A DNA stretch of 64,000 bases. Source: Streptomyces roseolilacinus. GTDB taxonomy: Bacteria > Actinomycetota > Actinomycetes > Streptomycetales > Streptomycetaceae. The translations under genes and the position numbers were made by a program. The notes below the pieces were generated by a model that saw nothing but the letters and a program-made list of their open reading frames with translations, was not told the DNA's origin and made no database searches. The number at the start of each line of letters is the position of its first letter. Within the stretch, counting starts at the first letter, position 1. The stretch spans positions 372,001 through 436,000 of the forward strand of contig NZ_BMSV01000005.1 in assembly GCF_014649335.1 (NCBI RefSeq), read 5' to 3'. Shown one piece after another: positions 34,684 through 44,088 of the stretch.

Positions 34684-35541
34684 CTACGGCTTGGGCAGCG
34701 CGCAGCCGGGGCGGCTGAGGTCGATCCTGTTGCCGGTGCCGACGCAGGGGGCGATGGTGTACGTCTGCTGGGCGTAGTTGATGCCCTGGCGGACGGTCAC
34801 GGTGCCGTTCCGGTCGACCTCGCAGGGGTTGTTGACGGTGCAGCGGCCGCCGGACTCGTTGCCGGTGTTGTTGACGGCGACGACCTTGCCGGTCGCGGTG
34901 TCGATCACGGGTGACCCGGACGTACCGCCGATGGTGTTGCAGGCCGCGGTGTACCGGACGGAGTCCGTCCAGGTCCAGTCGCCTTCCTTGAGGCGGTACG
35001 TGAAACCGTCGACGGAGCAGCTGTAGATCCGCTTCCAGTAGCCGGAGACCACCTTGATGGAGGCGCCCTGCGCGGGGCGGACCGTGTCCAGTTCGAGGGC
35101 CTTGATGCGGTAGCGGTCCTCGATCTGGCGGTAGGTGGTGGTCAGTTCGTACAGCGAGACGTCGGTGTCGGTCATCGTCGCGTACGCGATCTTGGCGGCC
35201 CGCAGGGTGGCGACACGGGTGCCGGCGGAGTTCAGGAGGCCGAAGCTGCGGGTCGAGGGCCGGTCGACGACCACGACGCCGGGGCCCGGCATGCCGGACT
35301 CCAGGCAGTGGCCGTTGGACAGCACCAGCGCGCGGTCGTCGGGCTGCGACTGGGGCAACCGCACGACCGAACCGGAGCAGTTGTTCAGGGCCACGGTGCC
35401 GGCGAAGTCGACGGCGGCGACCCCGGAGGCCGCCACCGGGGCGGCGGCGGAAGCCGGGGCGGGGGCGGTGGCCGCCGCGGGCGTGGCGCCGAGGCCGATG
35501 AGCGCCGACGCGAGCAGCGCACCGACGAGGGTCCTCTTCAT
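34684..35541 (-). CDS. secreted trypsin-like serine protease (S1)
   Basis: 285 residues with a signal peptide ending about residue 25 (IGLGATPAAATA). The S1 triad appears intact: His in LVLSNGHCLES, Asp in MTDTDVSLYEL and Ser in IGGTSGSPVID. Cysteines (NNCSGSV, GHCL, YSCSVDG, TAACNT, GRCTVNNPCE) suggest several disulfides. It should be an exported endopeptidase, in contrast to the two S1-fold proteins at 18280 and 27844 that lack His and Ser. GGAAGGAC precedes the ATG. It is convergent with the BKACE gene. Confidence 0.93.
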   Translation of the reverse strand: MKRTLVGALLASALIGLGATPAAATAPAPASAAAPVAASGVAAVDFAGTVALNNCSGSVVRLPQSQPDDRALVLSNGHCLESGMPGPGVVVVDRPSTRSFGLLNSAGTRVATLRAAKIAYATMTDTDVSLYELTTTYRQIEDRYRIKALELDTVRPAQGASIKVVSGYWKRIYSCSVDGFTYRLKEGDWTWTDSVRYTAACNTIGGTSGSPVIDTATGKVVAVNNTGNESGGRCTVNNPCEVDRNGTVTVRQGINYAQQTYTIAPCVGTGNRIDLSRPGCALPKP

Positions 35542-35810
35542 GTGGGGGTGTCCTTCCGTACGTGGACGGTCACGCGCATTCTTCGAAATGGGCATGACCA
35601 TGACAAGAAGGGGTTTTCGGCCACCACTCCGGTCGCGGGCTTCCGTCCGTTCCCCCCCCCGGAACGCGGGGTCGACCGGCCGACCCCGCCGGCCGCCCTG
35701 CCGCGCGGAGCCCCCGGCGGACGGCGCGGCGCCCGCGGCCGCTCCGGCGTGGGCGGCAGGCGAAGGGGCAGCCGATACTTCGAGGTGACCTGTCACTGTG
35801 GAGGTAACGC

Positions 35811-36110
35811 GTGATCCCGTCGAAGACGCGGGCCCGGCTGTGGGCCGTGGAACAGCAGCTGTCCGACCCGCCCCCGGTGCGGCTCGACGGGCAGACCGCG
35901 ATACCCCTGGTGTGGCGGCAGGAGGCGCTGTGGGGCGAGGAGGGCGCGCCGGACCCCGAGCCCGCCCCCGCGCGGCGGCGCGGGAAGCGCCGGTCGCGGC
36001 GCGCCCGGCACGTGTTCGACCTCCCCGCCCGGCCGGTCACCCGCCCCCGCCGCGACCACGTGCACGGCCGCCGCGTGGCCCTCGTGGCCCTGGCCGGCGG
36101 CTACCTGTGA
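35811..36110 (+). CDS. small basic hypothetical protein
   Basis: 99 residues from a GTG with GGAGGTAAC just upstream, a strong site. The N-terminal half (SKTRARLWAVEQQLSDPPPV, TAIPLVWRQEALWG) looks folded; the middle is very basic (RRRGKRRSRRARHVF) and the end is Arg/His/Val-rich. No domain was recognised. The basic stretch could bind nucleic acid or acidic partners. It stands alone. Confidence 0.65.
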   Translation: MIPSKTRARLWAVEQQLSDPPPVRLDGQTAIPLVWRQEALWGEEGAPDPEPAPARRRGKRRSRRARHVFDLPARPVTRPRRDHVHGRRVALVALAGGYL

Positions 36111-36377
36111 CCTCCGCTGCCGCATAGGGCTGTTGCGCCGGTGCCGGCACCGGTAGGGCGCCGGCACCGGTACCGCGCCGGGGCGGCACGGGCCGGCCGC
36201 CCGCGACCTGTCGCGCAGTCACCCGCCGCCCCGCCGGGGGGGCGTCCGACCGGGAGGAGGGCTCGGCGACGTGAGCGCGCCGCGGTGCGGCCGTTCCGCC
36301 CCCTTCGCCCCGACCCGTGCCGGAGGCGGCCGCTCGCGAGGGGCGCGGCCATCCGCGGGGCACGGGCCCGGACGGGC

Positions 36378-36836
36378 TCAGCGGCGGGGGGTCTCCGGCG
36401 GACCGGGGGTGACGGCGGCGTTGTAGCGGACCAGGTACGCCGCGAAGCGGGCCAGGTCCTCGGCGGACCAGTCGCGCAGCCGTTCCTCGTAGGCGGCGTG
36501 CCGGCTGGCCTGCGTCGAGGCGAGGACGCGGCGCCCCTCCTCCGTCGGGTGGACGACCTGGACGCGGTGGTCGTCCGGATCGGGGCGGCGCTCGACCAGG
36601 CCCAGCTTCTCCAGCGAGGCGAGCTGCCGGCTCACCGTCGACTTGTCCAGCAGGTAGTGGGCCGCCAGGTCCGTGGCGCTGCAGCCGGCCCGGTCGTGGA
36701 TGTGGGCGAGCAGCGTGTAGGAGACGAGGGGCAGTTCGGGATGGAGCCGGGCCGCCGTCGCCCGGGCGCGGCGGGCGAAAGCCGTCAGCTCCCGTTGGAT
36801 GGTTTCGACGGCCGCCTCGCGCGCGCCCTCGCTCAT
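36378..36836 (-). CDS. MarR family transcriptional regulator
   Basis: 152-residue winged-helix repressor. The MarR core is visible: LPLVSYTLLAHIHDRAGCSA, TDLAAHYLLDKSTVSRQLAS, LEKLGLVERRPDPDDHRVQV and the C-terminal dimerisation helices (EERLRDWSAEDLARFAAYLV). AAGGGGC precedes the ATG at 36836. It is divergent from a membrane protein, and overlapping perfect palindromes lie between them, so it probably represses itself and that gene. Ligand unknown. Confidence 0.94.
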   Translation of the reverse strand: MSEGAREAAVETIQRELTAFARRARATAARLHPELPLVSYTLLAHIHDRAGCSATDLAAHYLLDKSTVSRQLASLEKLGLVERRPDPDDHRVQVVHPTEEGRRVLASTQASRHAAYEERLRDWSAEDLARFAAYLVRYNAAVTPGPPETPRR

Positions 36837-36890
36837 GGTGTGCCCCTTGTCGTTCGCCCGTGCCGCCGGTCGACGGGTCTCCGGTTTCGG

Positions 36891-36918
36891 TTGTATAGTA
36901 CAACGGTTTGTCGTTGTA
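36891..36918. promoter_or_regulatory. overlapping MarR-type operator palindromes
   Basis: TTGTA-TAG-TACAA (36891-36903) is a perfect dyad. It overlaps TACAACG (36899-36905), which is the perfect inverted partner of CGTTGTA (36912-36918) across six bases. The site is AT-rich in a GC-rich genome and lies between the divergent MarR and membrane-protein genes. Confidence 0.82.
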
Positions 36919-36940
36919 AAAGCCAACCAATGGAGGTTCC

Positions 36941-38008
36941 GTGTCCGCAGGGCCGAACACCAAGGGAACGTTGCGCCACGTCCTGGGGCACCTGCTCACC
37001 CCGCTGCTGATGTGCGTCGGCATGGGGCTCGCCTACCTCGGAGCCTTCCACGCCCCCGAACCCCACCACCTCCGCGTCGACGTCGTCGGATCGGGGCCCG
37101 CCGCGCAGGTCCTCGCCCAGACCCTCCAGGACGAGGGCGCGGGCGCGCTCGACGTCCGCACCGTCGCCGACCGCGACACCGCCGTCACCGCCCTGCGCGA
37201 GCAGTCGAGCTTCGGCGCCTACGTCCCCGGCCCCCAGCCCGAACTCCTCGTCGCCGGCGCCTCCTCCGACACCAGCGCCCTGGCCGTCGAGAAGGTCTTC
37301 ACCAAGGTGGCAGCCGCCCAGGGCGCCCCCCTCGAAGTCACCGACACCGCTCCCCTCGCCGACGGCGACCCCACCGGGCAGGGCGTCTTCTTCCTGCTCG
37401 TCGCCCTCAGCATCGGCTCGTACGCCTCCGTGGCCGTCATCGGCGGCGCCGGAGCCGTCCTGCCGATGCGGATCCGCGCCCTCCTGGCCGCGGGCACGTC
37501 GCTTGCCGTCAGCCTCGTGGGAGTCCTCTTCGCCGGGCCCGTCTTCCACCTCGTCGACCACGGCCTCGGCGGACTGTGGGCGATGTCCTGGCTCTACGGC
37601 GCCGGCATCCTCTTCATCGGCGTCGGCCTCCACACCTTCCTCAAGCGGTGGACCACCCTCGGCGTCATGGTGCTGTTCGTCATGCTCAACTTCACCAGCT
37701 CCGGCGGCGTCTACCGGCCCGAGCTGCAGCCCGGCCTCTTCGCCTCGCTGCACGCCTTCTGGAACGGCGCCGGGTTCGTCGAGGGGGTCCGCGGCCACGT
37801 GTACTTCGACGGGCACGCCCTCGGCGGGCACGTCCTCGTCCTCGTCCTGTGGCTGCTCGCCGGCCTCGCCCTGACCGCCGTCGCCGGCGTCACCGAGAGC
37901 CGGCGCCGCACCCGGGCCGCCGTCGCGGCCCCCGCCCCCGCCGCGGGCCGGGCCGTCCCCGAGGAGAAGGAGGCCGAGGAGGAGATGGAGGAGGCGGTCG
38001 GCGTCTGA
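36941..38008 (+). CDS. membrane protein of ABC-2/YhgE-Pip-like type
   Basis: 355 residues from a GTG preceded by GGAGG. One transmembrane segment near the N-terminus (LLTPLLMCVGMGLAYLGAFH) is followed by about 110 extracytoplasmic residues, then five hydrophobic segments (VFFLLVALSIGSYASVAVI, IRALLAAGTSLAVSLVGVLF, MSWLYGAGILFIGVGLH, TLGVMVLFVMLNF, VLVLVLWLLAGLALTAVAGV) and an acidic tail. This order resembles DUF3533/YhgE-Pip and ABC-2 permease-like proteins, which act in export. No ATPase gene is adjacent. MarR-type control is likely, perhaps for drug efflux. Confidence 0.82.
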   Translation: MSAGPNTKGTLRHVLGHLLTPLLMCVGMGLAYLGAFHAPEPHHLRVDVVGSGPAAQVLAQTLQDEGAGALDVRTVADRDTAVTALREQSSFGAYVPGPQPELLVAGASSDTSALAVEKVFTKVAAAQGAPLEVTDTAPLADGDPTGQGVFFLLVALSIGSYASVAVIGGAGAVLPMRIRALLAAGTSLAVSLVGVLFAGPVFHLVDHGLGGLWAMSWLYGAGILFIGVGLHTFLKRWTTLGVMVLFVMLNFTSSGGVYRPELQPGLFASLHAFWNGAGFVEGVRGHVYFDGHALGGHVLVLVLWLLAGLALTAVAGVTESRRRTRAAVAAPAPAAGRAVPEEKEAEEEMEEAVGV

Positions 38009-38154
38009 GCGCGCCCCGCCCCCTCGTACGGGGCGCGTCCTGTCCACGCGGGGCCGCGGCCTCGACCCCGGCGCCCGACCCGCCCGCGGTCGCGGCCGTG
38101 ACCGCCGCGGTGGTGTTCCCGACGGCGACGGCCCCGGACGGCCGGGCGGGCCGG

Positions 38155-40929
38155 TCACACGAGGTGCCGGGGAAGGTCCTGCCGGGACAGCGCGCCGGTC
38201 TTCCGCATGGCGCGGGCGATGTGCTGCTCCACCGTCCGGGGGGACAGGTGCAGCGTCGTGGCGATCTCCCGGTTCGTCAGCCCGGACACCGCCAGCTCGG
38301 CCACCTCCCGTTCGCGCGGCGAGAGTTGGTCCGCCTGCGAGGGGCGGCCGGGCCGCCGCTTGTCCTTGGCCGGCTGGTACGTGCGCAGGACCGCCCGGCA
38401 GCGGGCCGCGTCCCAGACCGCCCCCAGGTCGCTGAACCGCTCGGTGCACGCCTGCAGTTCGGCCACCGCCCACACCGTGGTGTCGTCGACCCCGTCGGTC
38501 CCCTCGCCCTCGCCGGTCTCCTCCTCCGTACGGGGCCCCTCGGCTCCGGTGCCCTGGCGGGAGCCGCCCCCGGCCCCCTCCGGGACGTCCCGCCCCCTCG
38601 TCTCCAGGGCGCAGCGTGCCGCGCTCTCCGCGTTCAGCGCCTGGGCATAGGGGCGGGGCAGCGCGGCGTACGCGGCCGACGCCGCCCGGTACAGGCGCAC
38701 GGCCTCCCCCCACCGGCCCTCCACCTCGGCCAGTACGGCCTGGCTCCAGACGAGGGCGGCCCGGGCGACGGGCACGTCACGGCCCTCGATCCCCAGGGCG
38801 AAGGCGTGCACCATGTGCCGCGCCGTCTCCCGCTCGCCCGCGCGTGCCAACGCCTCCACGGCCCAGGGGGCGAGCTCCGCCGCCCACCCCCAGACCCCTT
38901 TGGCGGCGACGACCGACCAGGCTTCGCGGGCCCTCTCCGCCGCTCCGCCCACTTCCTGGCGGGCCAGCGCGAGACGGACCAGCGCACCGGACGTGGCCGC
39001 CGCCAGCGGCGCCGGCGTGTCCTCCGGCGACGTCGCGTCGTCGCCGGACAGCCAGGACAGCGCCGTACCCCAGTCGCCCTGGGCGAAGGCGACGAGGCCC
39101 CGCACCATGCGGGCGTCGGAGGAGAGCAGGGGCATGTCGGCCGTCGCGTCGACGAACCTCTCGCACCGCTCCGCCAACCCGCCCCACCGGCCCGTGTACC
39201 ACTCCAGCAGCAGCCGCGTCCCCAGTGCGGTGTGCTCGGTGTACGGGGCGCCGTTCCTCGCGGACAGTTCCAGGCCCGCGGCCAGCATCTCCTCCGCCCG
39301 CGGGTAGTAGCCGAGCCAGGCCGCGGAGTCCGCGGCGTTGCACAGGCCCCGCGCGGCGTGCAGGCGGCAGCTCGGCTCCGGGCTGTCCGTGGGGAGGGAC
39401 TCCACCAGGTCCCACGCCTCCGGGTCGCCCACGCTGAGGGAGAAGGACAGGCGGTTGGCGGCGACGGCGGCGTGGATGACGTCGTCCTCGCTCTCCTCCG
39501 CGACCTGCACGGCGGTGAGGAGCCACGTCCGGTGCACCTCGACCGAAGGACCGGGCCACTGCGGGAGGGCGAGCGCCGCCATCGCCCGGGCGGCCAGGTC
39601 CGGACGCACCTCGCGCAGTTCGGCGGCGGCGAGCTCCAGCTCCCGCCACCCCTGGCGTACCCTGCCGAGCTGGTTGTTCAGCAACAACCCCAGATCGAGC
39701 CGCAGTTCGCCACGGACGGCCAGGGGGAGCGACGCGTCGCGGATGATGTGCCTCAGGACCTCGACGGTCTGGTCCGAACGCAGCCCGACGACGGCGCTGC
39801 GCGCCAGGAGCGGCGCCAGCCGGGCCCGCACCTGCGGCGGCACCACCGGGGAGGTGAGCGTGGGCTCCAGCAGACCGATCGCCTCCTGGTGGCGCCCCGA
39901 CCCGGCCGCCGCCCGGGCGGCGTTCTCCACGGCCCGCAGCCATCCGCGGACGTGGCCACCGGCCCGGTGGTGCCGGGCCAGCACGGCCCAGGGCACCGGT
40001 TGCCGGCGGGCCACCGCACGGGCCGCCCGCTGGTGCAGCTCCTGGCGCACCGGTCCGGGCACGGAGGCGTGCACGGCGAGCGCCGCGAGAGGAACGGGCA
40101 GCCCGTAGCGCCCCTCCTCCCGCTCGGCCAGCGCCGCGCAGGCCAGCGCCGCCAGCAGCGCGCTCCTGCCCCGCGCCGGGCCCAGGCCCGACACGGCGAC
40201 CAGCTCGTCCCGGCTCACCGGTTCGTCCAGCACGGCCGCCGCCCAGACGACCGGCCGGTCCTCCGGGGACAGGCGCAGCGTCCGGCTCAGCGCCAGCTCG
40301 GCCAGCCGGACCGGCACGCCGAGCCCGTCCAGGCCGTCGACGGTGTGCTCCTCCAGCGGGCGTCCCCGCAGGAGCGCCAGCAGGTCGACCACCACCTGCG
40401 GCACCCCGCCGGAACGCTCCCACAGCCTCGTCACCACCTCGGCCGGGCCGTGGTCGCCGAGGACCTCCGCCGCGGCACGGCGGACCCCGGCCGCGTCCCA
40501 CGGTTCCAGCCGGTGCCGTACCACGGTGAGCTCCGGCGGGTAGCCGTCGGGCGAGGCCCCGAGCGGGAGACCGGGGACCTCCAGCTCCTCGGGGCGGTAG
40601 GACACCACGGCCGTCAGGCCCGGCCAGGGGGCCTCCAGCACACGGCGGAGCCGCTGCCGCTCCTCGGCGCCCGCCCGGTGCGCGTCGTCCACCAGGAGCA
40701 GCAGCGGCCCCTCCTGCCGCACGACCTCGGGCTGTGCGTCCGGATCGCCGCACCTCCAGGCGAGGCGGGTCACCCCCGCGGCCTCCGGCGAGGCGCCGAC
40801 CCCGCGGAGGAAGTGGCTCTTGCCCATGCCGGCGGCGCCCTCCACGAGGACCAGCACCGCCCCCGACCCGGCGTCCACCAGGGAGCGCAGCGGCGCGGGT
40901 CTCCCCGCGGACTCGTGTGTGGCGACCAC
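38155..40929 (-). CDS. large LuxR-family regulator with AAA ATPase domain (LAL/MalT type)
   Basis: 924 residues. The N-terminus has an ATPase domain with Walker A EGAAGMGKSH (about residues 30-38) and Walker B LLLLVDDAH (about 75-85). A long helical TPR-like middle follows. The C-terminal LuxR HTH (LSPREREVAELAVSGLTNRE, IATTLHLSPRTVEQHIARAM) is at about 855-920. LAL regulators are large ATP-dependent activators often found near antibiotic or sugar genes. The GTG at 40929 has GGGACGG upstream. Low-complexity charged residues near 800-830 interrupt the domains. No clear target is adjacent. Confidence 0.93.
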   Translation of the reverse strand: MVATHESAGRPAPLRSLVDAGSGAVLVLVEGAAGMGKSHFLRGVGASPEAAGVTRLAWRCGDPDAQPEVVRQEGPLLLLVDDAHRAGAEERQRLRRVLEAPWPGLTAVVSYRPEELEVPGLPLGASPDGYPPELTVVRHRLEPWDAAGVRRAAAEVLGDHGPAEVVTRLWERSGGVPQVVVDLLALLRGRPLEEHTVDGLDGLGVPVRLAELALSRTLRLSPEDRPVVWAAAVLDEPVSRDELVAVSGLGPARGRSALLAALACAALAEREEGRYGLPVPLAALAVHASVPGPVRQELHQRAARAVARRQPVPWAVLARHHRAGGHVRGWLRAVENAARAAAGSGRHQEAIGLLEPTLTSPVVPPQVRARLAPLLARSAVVGLRSDQTVEVLRHIIRDASLPLAVRGELRLDLGLLLNNQLGRVRQGWRELELAAAELREVRPDLAARAMAALALPQWPGPSVEVHRTWLLTAVQVAEESEDDVIHAAVAANRLSFSLSVGDPEAWDLVESLPTDSPEPSCRLHAARGLCNAADSAAWLGYYPRAEEMLAAGLELSARNGAPYTEHTALGTRLLLEWYTGRWGGLAERCERFVDATADMPLLSSDARMVRGLVAFAQGDWGTALSWLSGDDATSPEDTPAPLAAATSGALVRLALARQEVGGAAERAREAWSVVAAKGVWGWAAELAPWAVEALARAGERETARHMVHAFALGIEGRDVPVARAALVWSQAVLAEVEGRWGEAVRLYRAASAAYAALPRPYAQALNAESAARCALETRGRDVPEGAGGGSRQGTGAEGPRTEEETGEGEGTDGVDDTTVWAVAELQACTERFSDLGAVWDAARCRAVLRTYQPAKDKRRPGRPSQADQLSPREREVAELAVSGLTNREIATTLHLSPRTVEQHIARAMRKTGALSRQDLPRHLV

Positions 40930-41251
40930 GCGACCGTCCCATGACTCCGAGGTCCCGGCTCCCGGACGCGCCGCGGCGCGTCCGGCGACCGGAGGTTACG
41001 TTCCGTACGCCGCCTCGACCCGAGGGTCCGCCTCACGGACCACCGGGCCGGCGGGTGCCCCCGCGGGGCCCGGTGCGTCGGGGCCCTGACGTCTTCCGGT
41101 CTCCCAGGATGTCCCCCCGACGCCGCCGCGGCAACGCACGGGGAGGACGGCGCCCGTCCGGAGAGGGGGCGGAGGCGCCGGGGCTTGCGGTCCGCCGGCC
41201 CAGGTCCGACCGGCGGGCCGGCCCCGGGCCGGGGCGTCCGGACCGGGGCGT
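40930..41251. other. intergenic region between LuxR regulator and HATPase
   Basis: 322 bp without a supported gene. It must carry the LuxR-regulator promoter on the minus strand; GC-rich inverted arms around 41195-41235 may form the terminator of the HATPase gene. Confidence 0.35.
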
Positions 41252-41752
41252 CTAGACCAACGCGCCGAGGGCGGGCCGCACCACCGGGCAGATCTGCTCC
41301 TGCGGGGTGGTGAGGGCGATGACGGCGGTCACCGACGTCCCCGCCTCCACGCGCCGCACCACCGTCCGGGTCGCGTAGGCGTCGACGAGGCGCAGCCCCC
41401 GCCCACAGGCCACCTGGTCGTCCAGCGGCTCCCGGCGCGGGGCGCCCCGGTCCTTCCAGGACCCGCCGTCCATCACCTCGACGGTCAGGGCGCTGCCGCG
41501 GACGTCGATCGCCAGGGAGACCCACGGGCTGTCGCTGTGCAGGACCACGTTGGTGACCAGTTCCGTGACGATCACGGACAGGGCCTCGTCGAAACGGTCG
41601 GGCAGCTGCCAGCCCCGTGCGACGGTCCGGGAGAACCGCCGGAGCACGGGCACCACCTCCGGCGAGGCCGGCATGGTGCAGGCGGCCAGACCCCGCAGGT
41701 GATCGGGCCAGACGCGCTGCGGTGCTCCACTCAGGACGCGTTCGATGACCAT
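41252..41752 (-). CDS. ATP-binding protein, RsbW-type anti-sigma/HATPase_c_2
   Basis: 166 residues with a GHKL ATPase fold: the N-box IVTELVTNVVLHSDS, then SLAIDVRGSALTVEVMDGG and a G-box-like CGRGLRLVDAYATR. The N-terminal part (MPASPEVVPVLRRFSRTVAR) is the usual lead-in for Streptomyces stand-alone kinases. The start at 41752 is chosen because GGAG lies 8 bp upstream; an extension to 41890 lacks a site. The partner is unknown. This is the second such gene in the window (see 6039). Confidence 0.9.
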   Translation of the reverse strand: MVIERVLSGAPQRVWPDHLRGLAACTMPASPEVVPVLRRFSRTVARGWQLPDRFDEALSVIVTELVTNVVLHSDSPWVSLAIDVRGSALTVEVMDGGSWKDRGAPRREPLDDQVACGRGLRLVDAYATRTVVRRVEAGTSVTAVIALTTPQEQICPVVRPALGALV

Positions 41753-42261
41753 GACGTGGGCTCCAGTCCGTTCGAGCTGGTACCCGTGTCGGGCCCAGCG
41801 GCCGGGAGTATCCGATTTCACCGGGCGCTCGGGTGCCGGACGCTCCGTCCTCGGCATGTCAACGATCCGGCCCGCGCACACCGCGGGCAATCAGGGGCGG
41901 TGAAGCACGTATACGCAAAGAACCGCGCACCGGCCCCGGGAAGGCGGACCGGACGGTCCCGTACCTGCCCGAACGGCGGTCCCGGCGCCCGGCGGCCGCC
42001 GGCGTCCGGCGCGGGCCGGCGCCTCCGCAGGACGCACGGCACGGCACCGCGCCCTCCGGGCCCCGGCCGCGATCGCCGTGCCGGGGCCGCGCGGCTGCCG
42101 CGACGCCGGCGGGGCGGAGGGGGCCGAAAGCCCAGGTCCGCGCGGGCGCGGCGCCCCGCCGGCCCTCACCCGCGTGCCGCACGCACCGTGACCCGTCCGG
42201 CACGGACCGGTCCCTTCGCCGGCGGACCGCGGCGGCGCGGTACCGGCAGGGCCCGGGATTG
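41753..42261. other. intergenic region
   Basis: About 510 bp with no supported gene; very GC-rich with many short open frames but no family pattern. Confidence 0.35.
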
Positions 42262-42320
42262 TTGACGTATCCGTATCCGGCCCCGTCCGGATGGAGGGCG
42301 CGAAGATCGGCCCGTAGGTT
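42262..42320 (+). promoter_or_regulatory. promoter-like element of the oligopeptide-binding gene
   Basis: The element holds ATCCGG (42275-42280) and CCGGAT (42287-42292) as an inverted repeat with six bases between, then TAGGTT (42315-42320) as a possible -10. A related copy lies at 44287-44348. The mRNA leader would be about 215 bases to the ATG at 42538. Confidence 0.5.
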
Positions 42321-42537
42321 CTCCCCGCCGACCGGCCGCCGCACGAGGCGGCGACGGATTCGGCAGGAAGGAAAACCCGTGAGGAACAGGCCTCCGGCAG
42401 GAGGCCGGCCCCACCCCGTCACCCCCACCCCGTCCCCGGACACGACCGGGCCGCCAGGCACCCGCCCCGCCGGCGCCCACCGCTCGGCACCCGTCTTCGG
42501 ACGCGGCGTACGGACCAAAGAGAGCAGAACAGCACCT

Positions 42538-44088
42538 ATGAAGGCGAAACACCTACGGGCGACAGCAGGATGCGTGGCGTTACTGCTGGTCAGTGGCTGC
42601 CGTTCGGTACCGGACGAAGGCGGGGGCGGCGCTCCCATCGTCATCGGGACCGCGAACGTCCTGACACACCTCGACCCCGCCGGGGCCTACGACAGCGGCT
42701 CGTGGGCGCTGTACAGCAACGTCTACCAGAGCCTGCTCACCTTCGAGCCCGGGGCGCCCGCGCCCCGGCCGGACGCGGCCGAGAAGTGCGGGTTCACCGA
42801 TTCCGGCCTCCTGACCTACCGGTGCCTGCTCCGCGACGGTCTGGAGTTCTCCAACGGGAAAAGGGTGACCGGAACAGCGGTGAAGCACTCGTTCGACCGG
42901 ATCCTGCGGATCAACGACCCCCTCGGACCGGGACCGCTCCTCGCGAACCTCGAGTCGGTGGAGGCACACGGCTCCGTCGTGACCTTCCACCTCAAGACGG
43001 CCGACGCGACGTGGCCGTCGAAGATCGCCACGGGCGCCGGGTCCATCGTGGACCCGTCCGTGTACCCGTCCGACGAACTGCGGACGGTGCGGGAGGTGAC
43101 CGGTTCCGGCCCCTACGTCATCTCCTCCCGGTCCGAGGACAGGATCGACCTGGAGCCGAACCCCCGGTACCAGGGGGCGGTGCCCGGCGGCGGGGGCGCG
43201 CCCATCCGGATCCGGTACTACCAGGAGGCACAGGAGGTCGAGGCGGCCTGGCGGGCCGGCACGGTCGACGTGGCCTACCGGGGACTCCCGTCGGCGACCC
43301 TGGCGAAGCTCGACGAGAACAGCCCCGACCTGCGTCTTTCCATCGGGCAGAGCACCGAGGCCCACTACCTCGCCGTGAACCTCCGTCGCAAGGGCAACCC
43401 CCTGGCCGACGTGGCCGCGCGCAGGGCCGTCGCGGCCCTCGTCGACCGCGGGCACCTGGCCGGCACGGTGTACGGGCGCACCGTGACACCGCTGTACTCG
43501 CTCATCCCCCAGGGCATCACCGGCCACAGCACGGCGTTCTTCGACGCCTACCCCGAGGCGGACCCCCGGTACGCGAGGCGACTCCTCGCCTCCGCCGGAA
43601 TCCCCACACCGGCCCGTTTCACCCTGGGCCACCAGAGCGGGACCGCCGCCCTGGAGGCGAAGGAACTCGAACGGCAGCTGGAAGCCCTGGGGGTCTTCGA
43701 GGTCACGCTCGTCGAGGAGCCCGACTGGCCCACCTACCAGAAGCGCTACGCCCGGGGGGAGTTCGACGCCTTCCTCACGGGGTGGTCGCCCGACTTCCCG
43801 GACCCCGAGACGTTCACCCAGCCCCTGGTCGGCCCGGACAACGTACTGAACAACGGCTTCTCGTCACCGGAGATCAGCACGGCGATCCGCAAGACGCAGC
43901 AGCAGACCGACCGGGCCCTGACCATGGACCAGTTCCGGGTGATCCAGAGGGCTGTCGCGACATCGGTCCCCCTGGTGCCCCTGTGGCAGAAGAAGGACTA
44001 CGTGGTGACCCGGCCCGACGTGGGCGGAGGCCAGTACCTGGCGGACGGCACGGGGATCTGCCGCCTGTGGGAACTGAGCCGGCTCTGA
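42538..44088 (+). CDS. oligopeptide/solute-binding lipoprotein (SBP_bac_5)
   Basis: 516 residues. The signal peptide (LRATAGCVALLLVSGC) ends in the lipobox LVSGC, so the protein should be lipid-anchored outside the membrane. The mature part is a family 5 extracellular solute-binding protein: VLTHLDPAGAYDSGSWAL, GLEFSNGKRVTGTAVKHSF, HYLAVNLRRKGNPLADV and the late LTGWSPDFPDPETF. No permease or ATPase genes are adjacent. Leu15 is coded by TTA (42580-42582), so bldA dependence is likely. An in-frame GTG at 42379 has a much better ribosome binding site (AGGAAGGA) and would add 53 residues before the signal peptide. Confidence 0.93.
   Translation: MKAKHLRATAGCVALLLVSGCRSVPDEGGGGAPIVIGTANVLTHLDPAGAYDSGSWALYSNVYQSLLTFEPGAPAPRPDAAEKCGFTDSGLLTYRCLLRDGLEFSNGKRVTGTAVKHSFDRILRINDPLGPGPLLANLESVEAHGSVVTFHLKTADATWPSKIATGAGSIVDPSVYPSDELRTVREVTGSGPYVISSRSEDRIDLEPNPRYQGAVPGGGGAPIRIRYYQEAQEVEAAWRAGTVDVAYRGLPSATLAKLDENSPDLRLSIGQSTEAHYLAVNLRRKGNPLADVAARRAVAALVDRGHLAGTVYGRTVTPLYSLIPQGITGHSTAFFDAYPEADPRYARRLLASAGIPTPARFTLGHQSGTAALEAKELERQLEALGVFEVTLVEEPDWPTYQKRYARGEFDAFLTGWSPDFPDPETFTQPLVGPDNVLNNGFSSPEISTAIRKTQQQTDRALTMDQFRVIQRAVATSVPLVPLWQKKDYVVTRPDVGGGQYLADGTGICRLWELSRL

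Noticed and set aside
36799..40944. A 1381-codon open frame on the plus strand
   Set aside because: It runs antisense to the 924-residue LuxR-type regulator and past the membrane-protein gene. It has Arg/Pro/Gly-rich composition, no domains and no ribosome binding site; it is a product of high GC.
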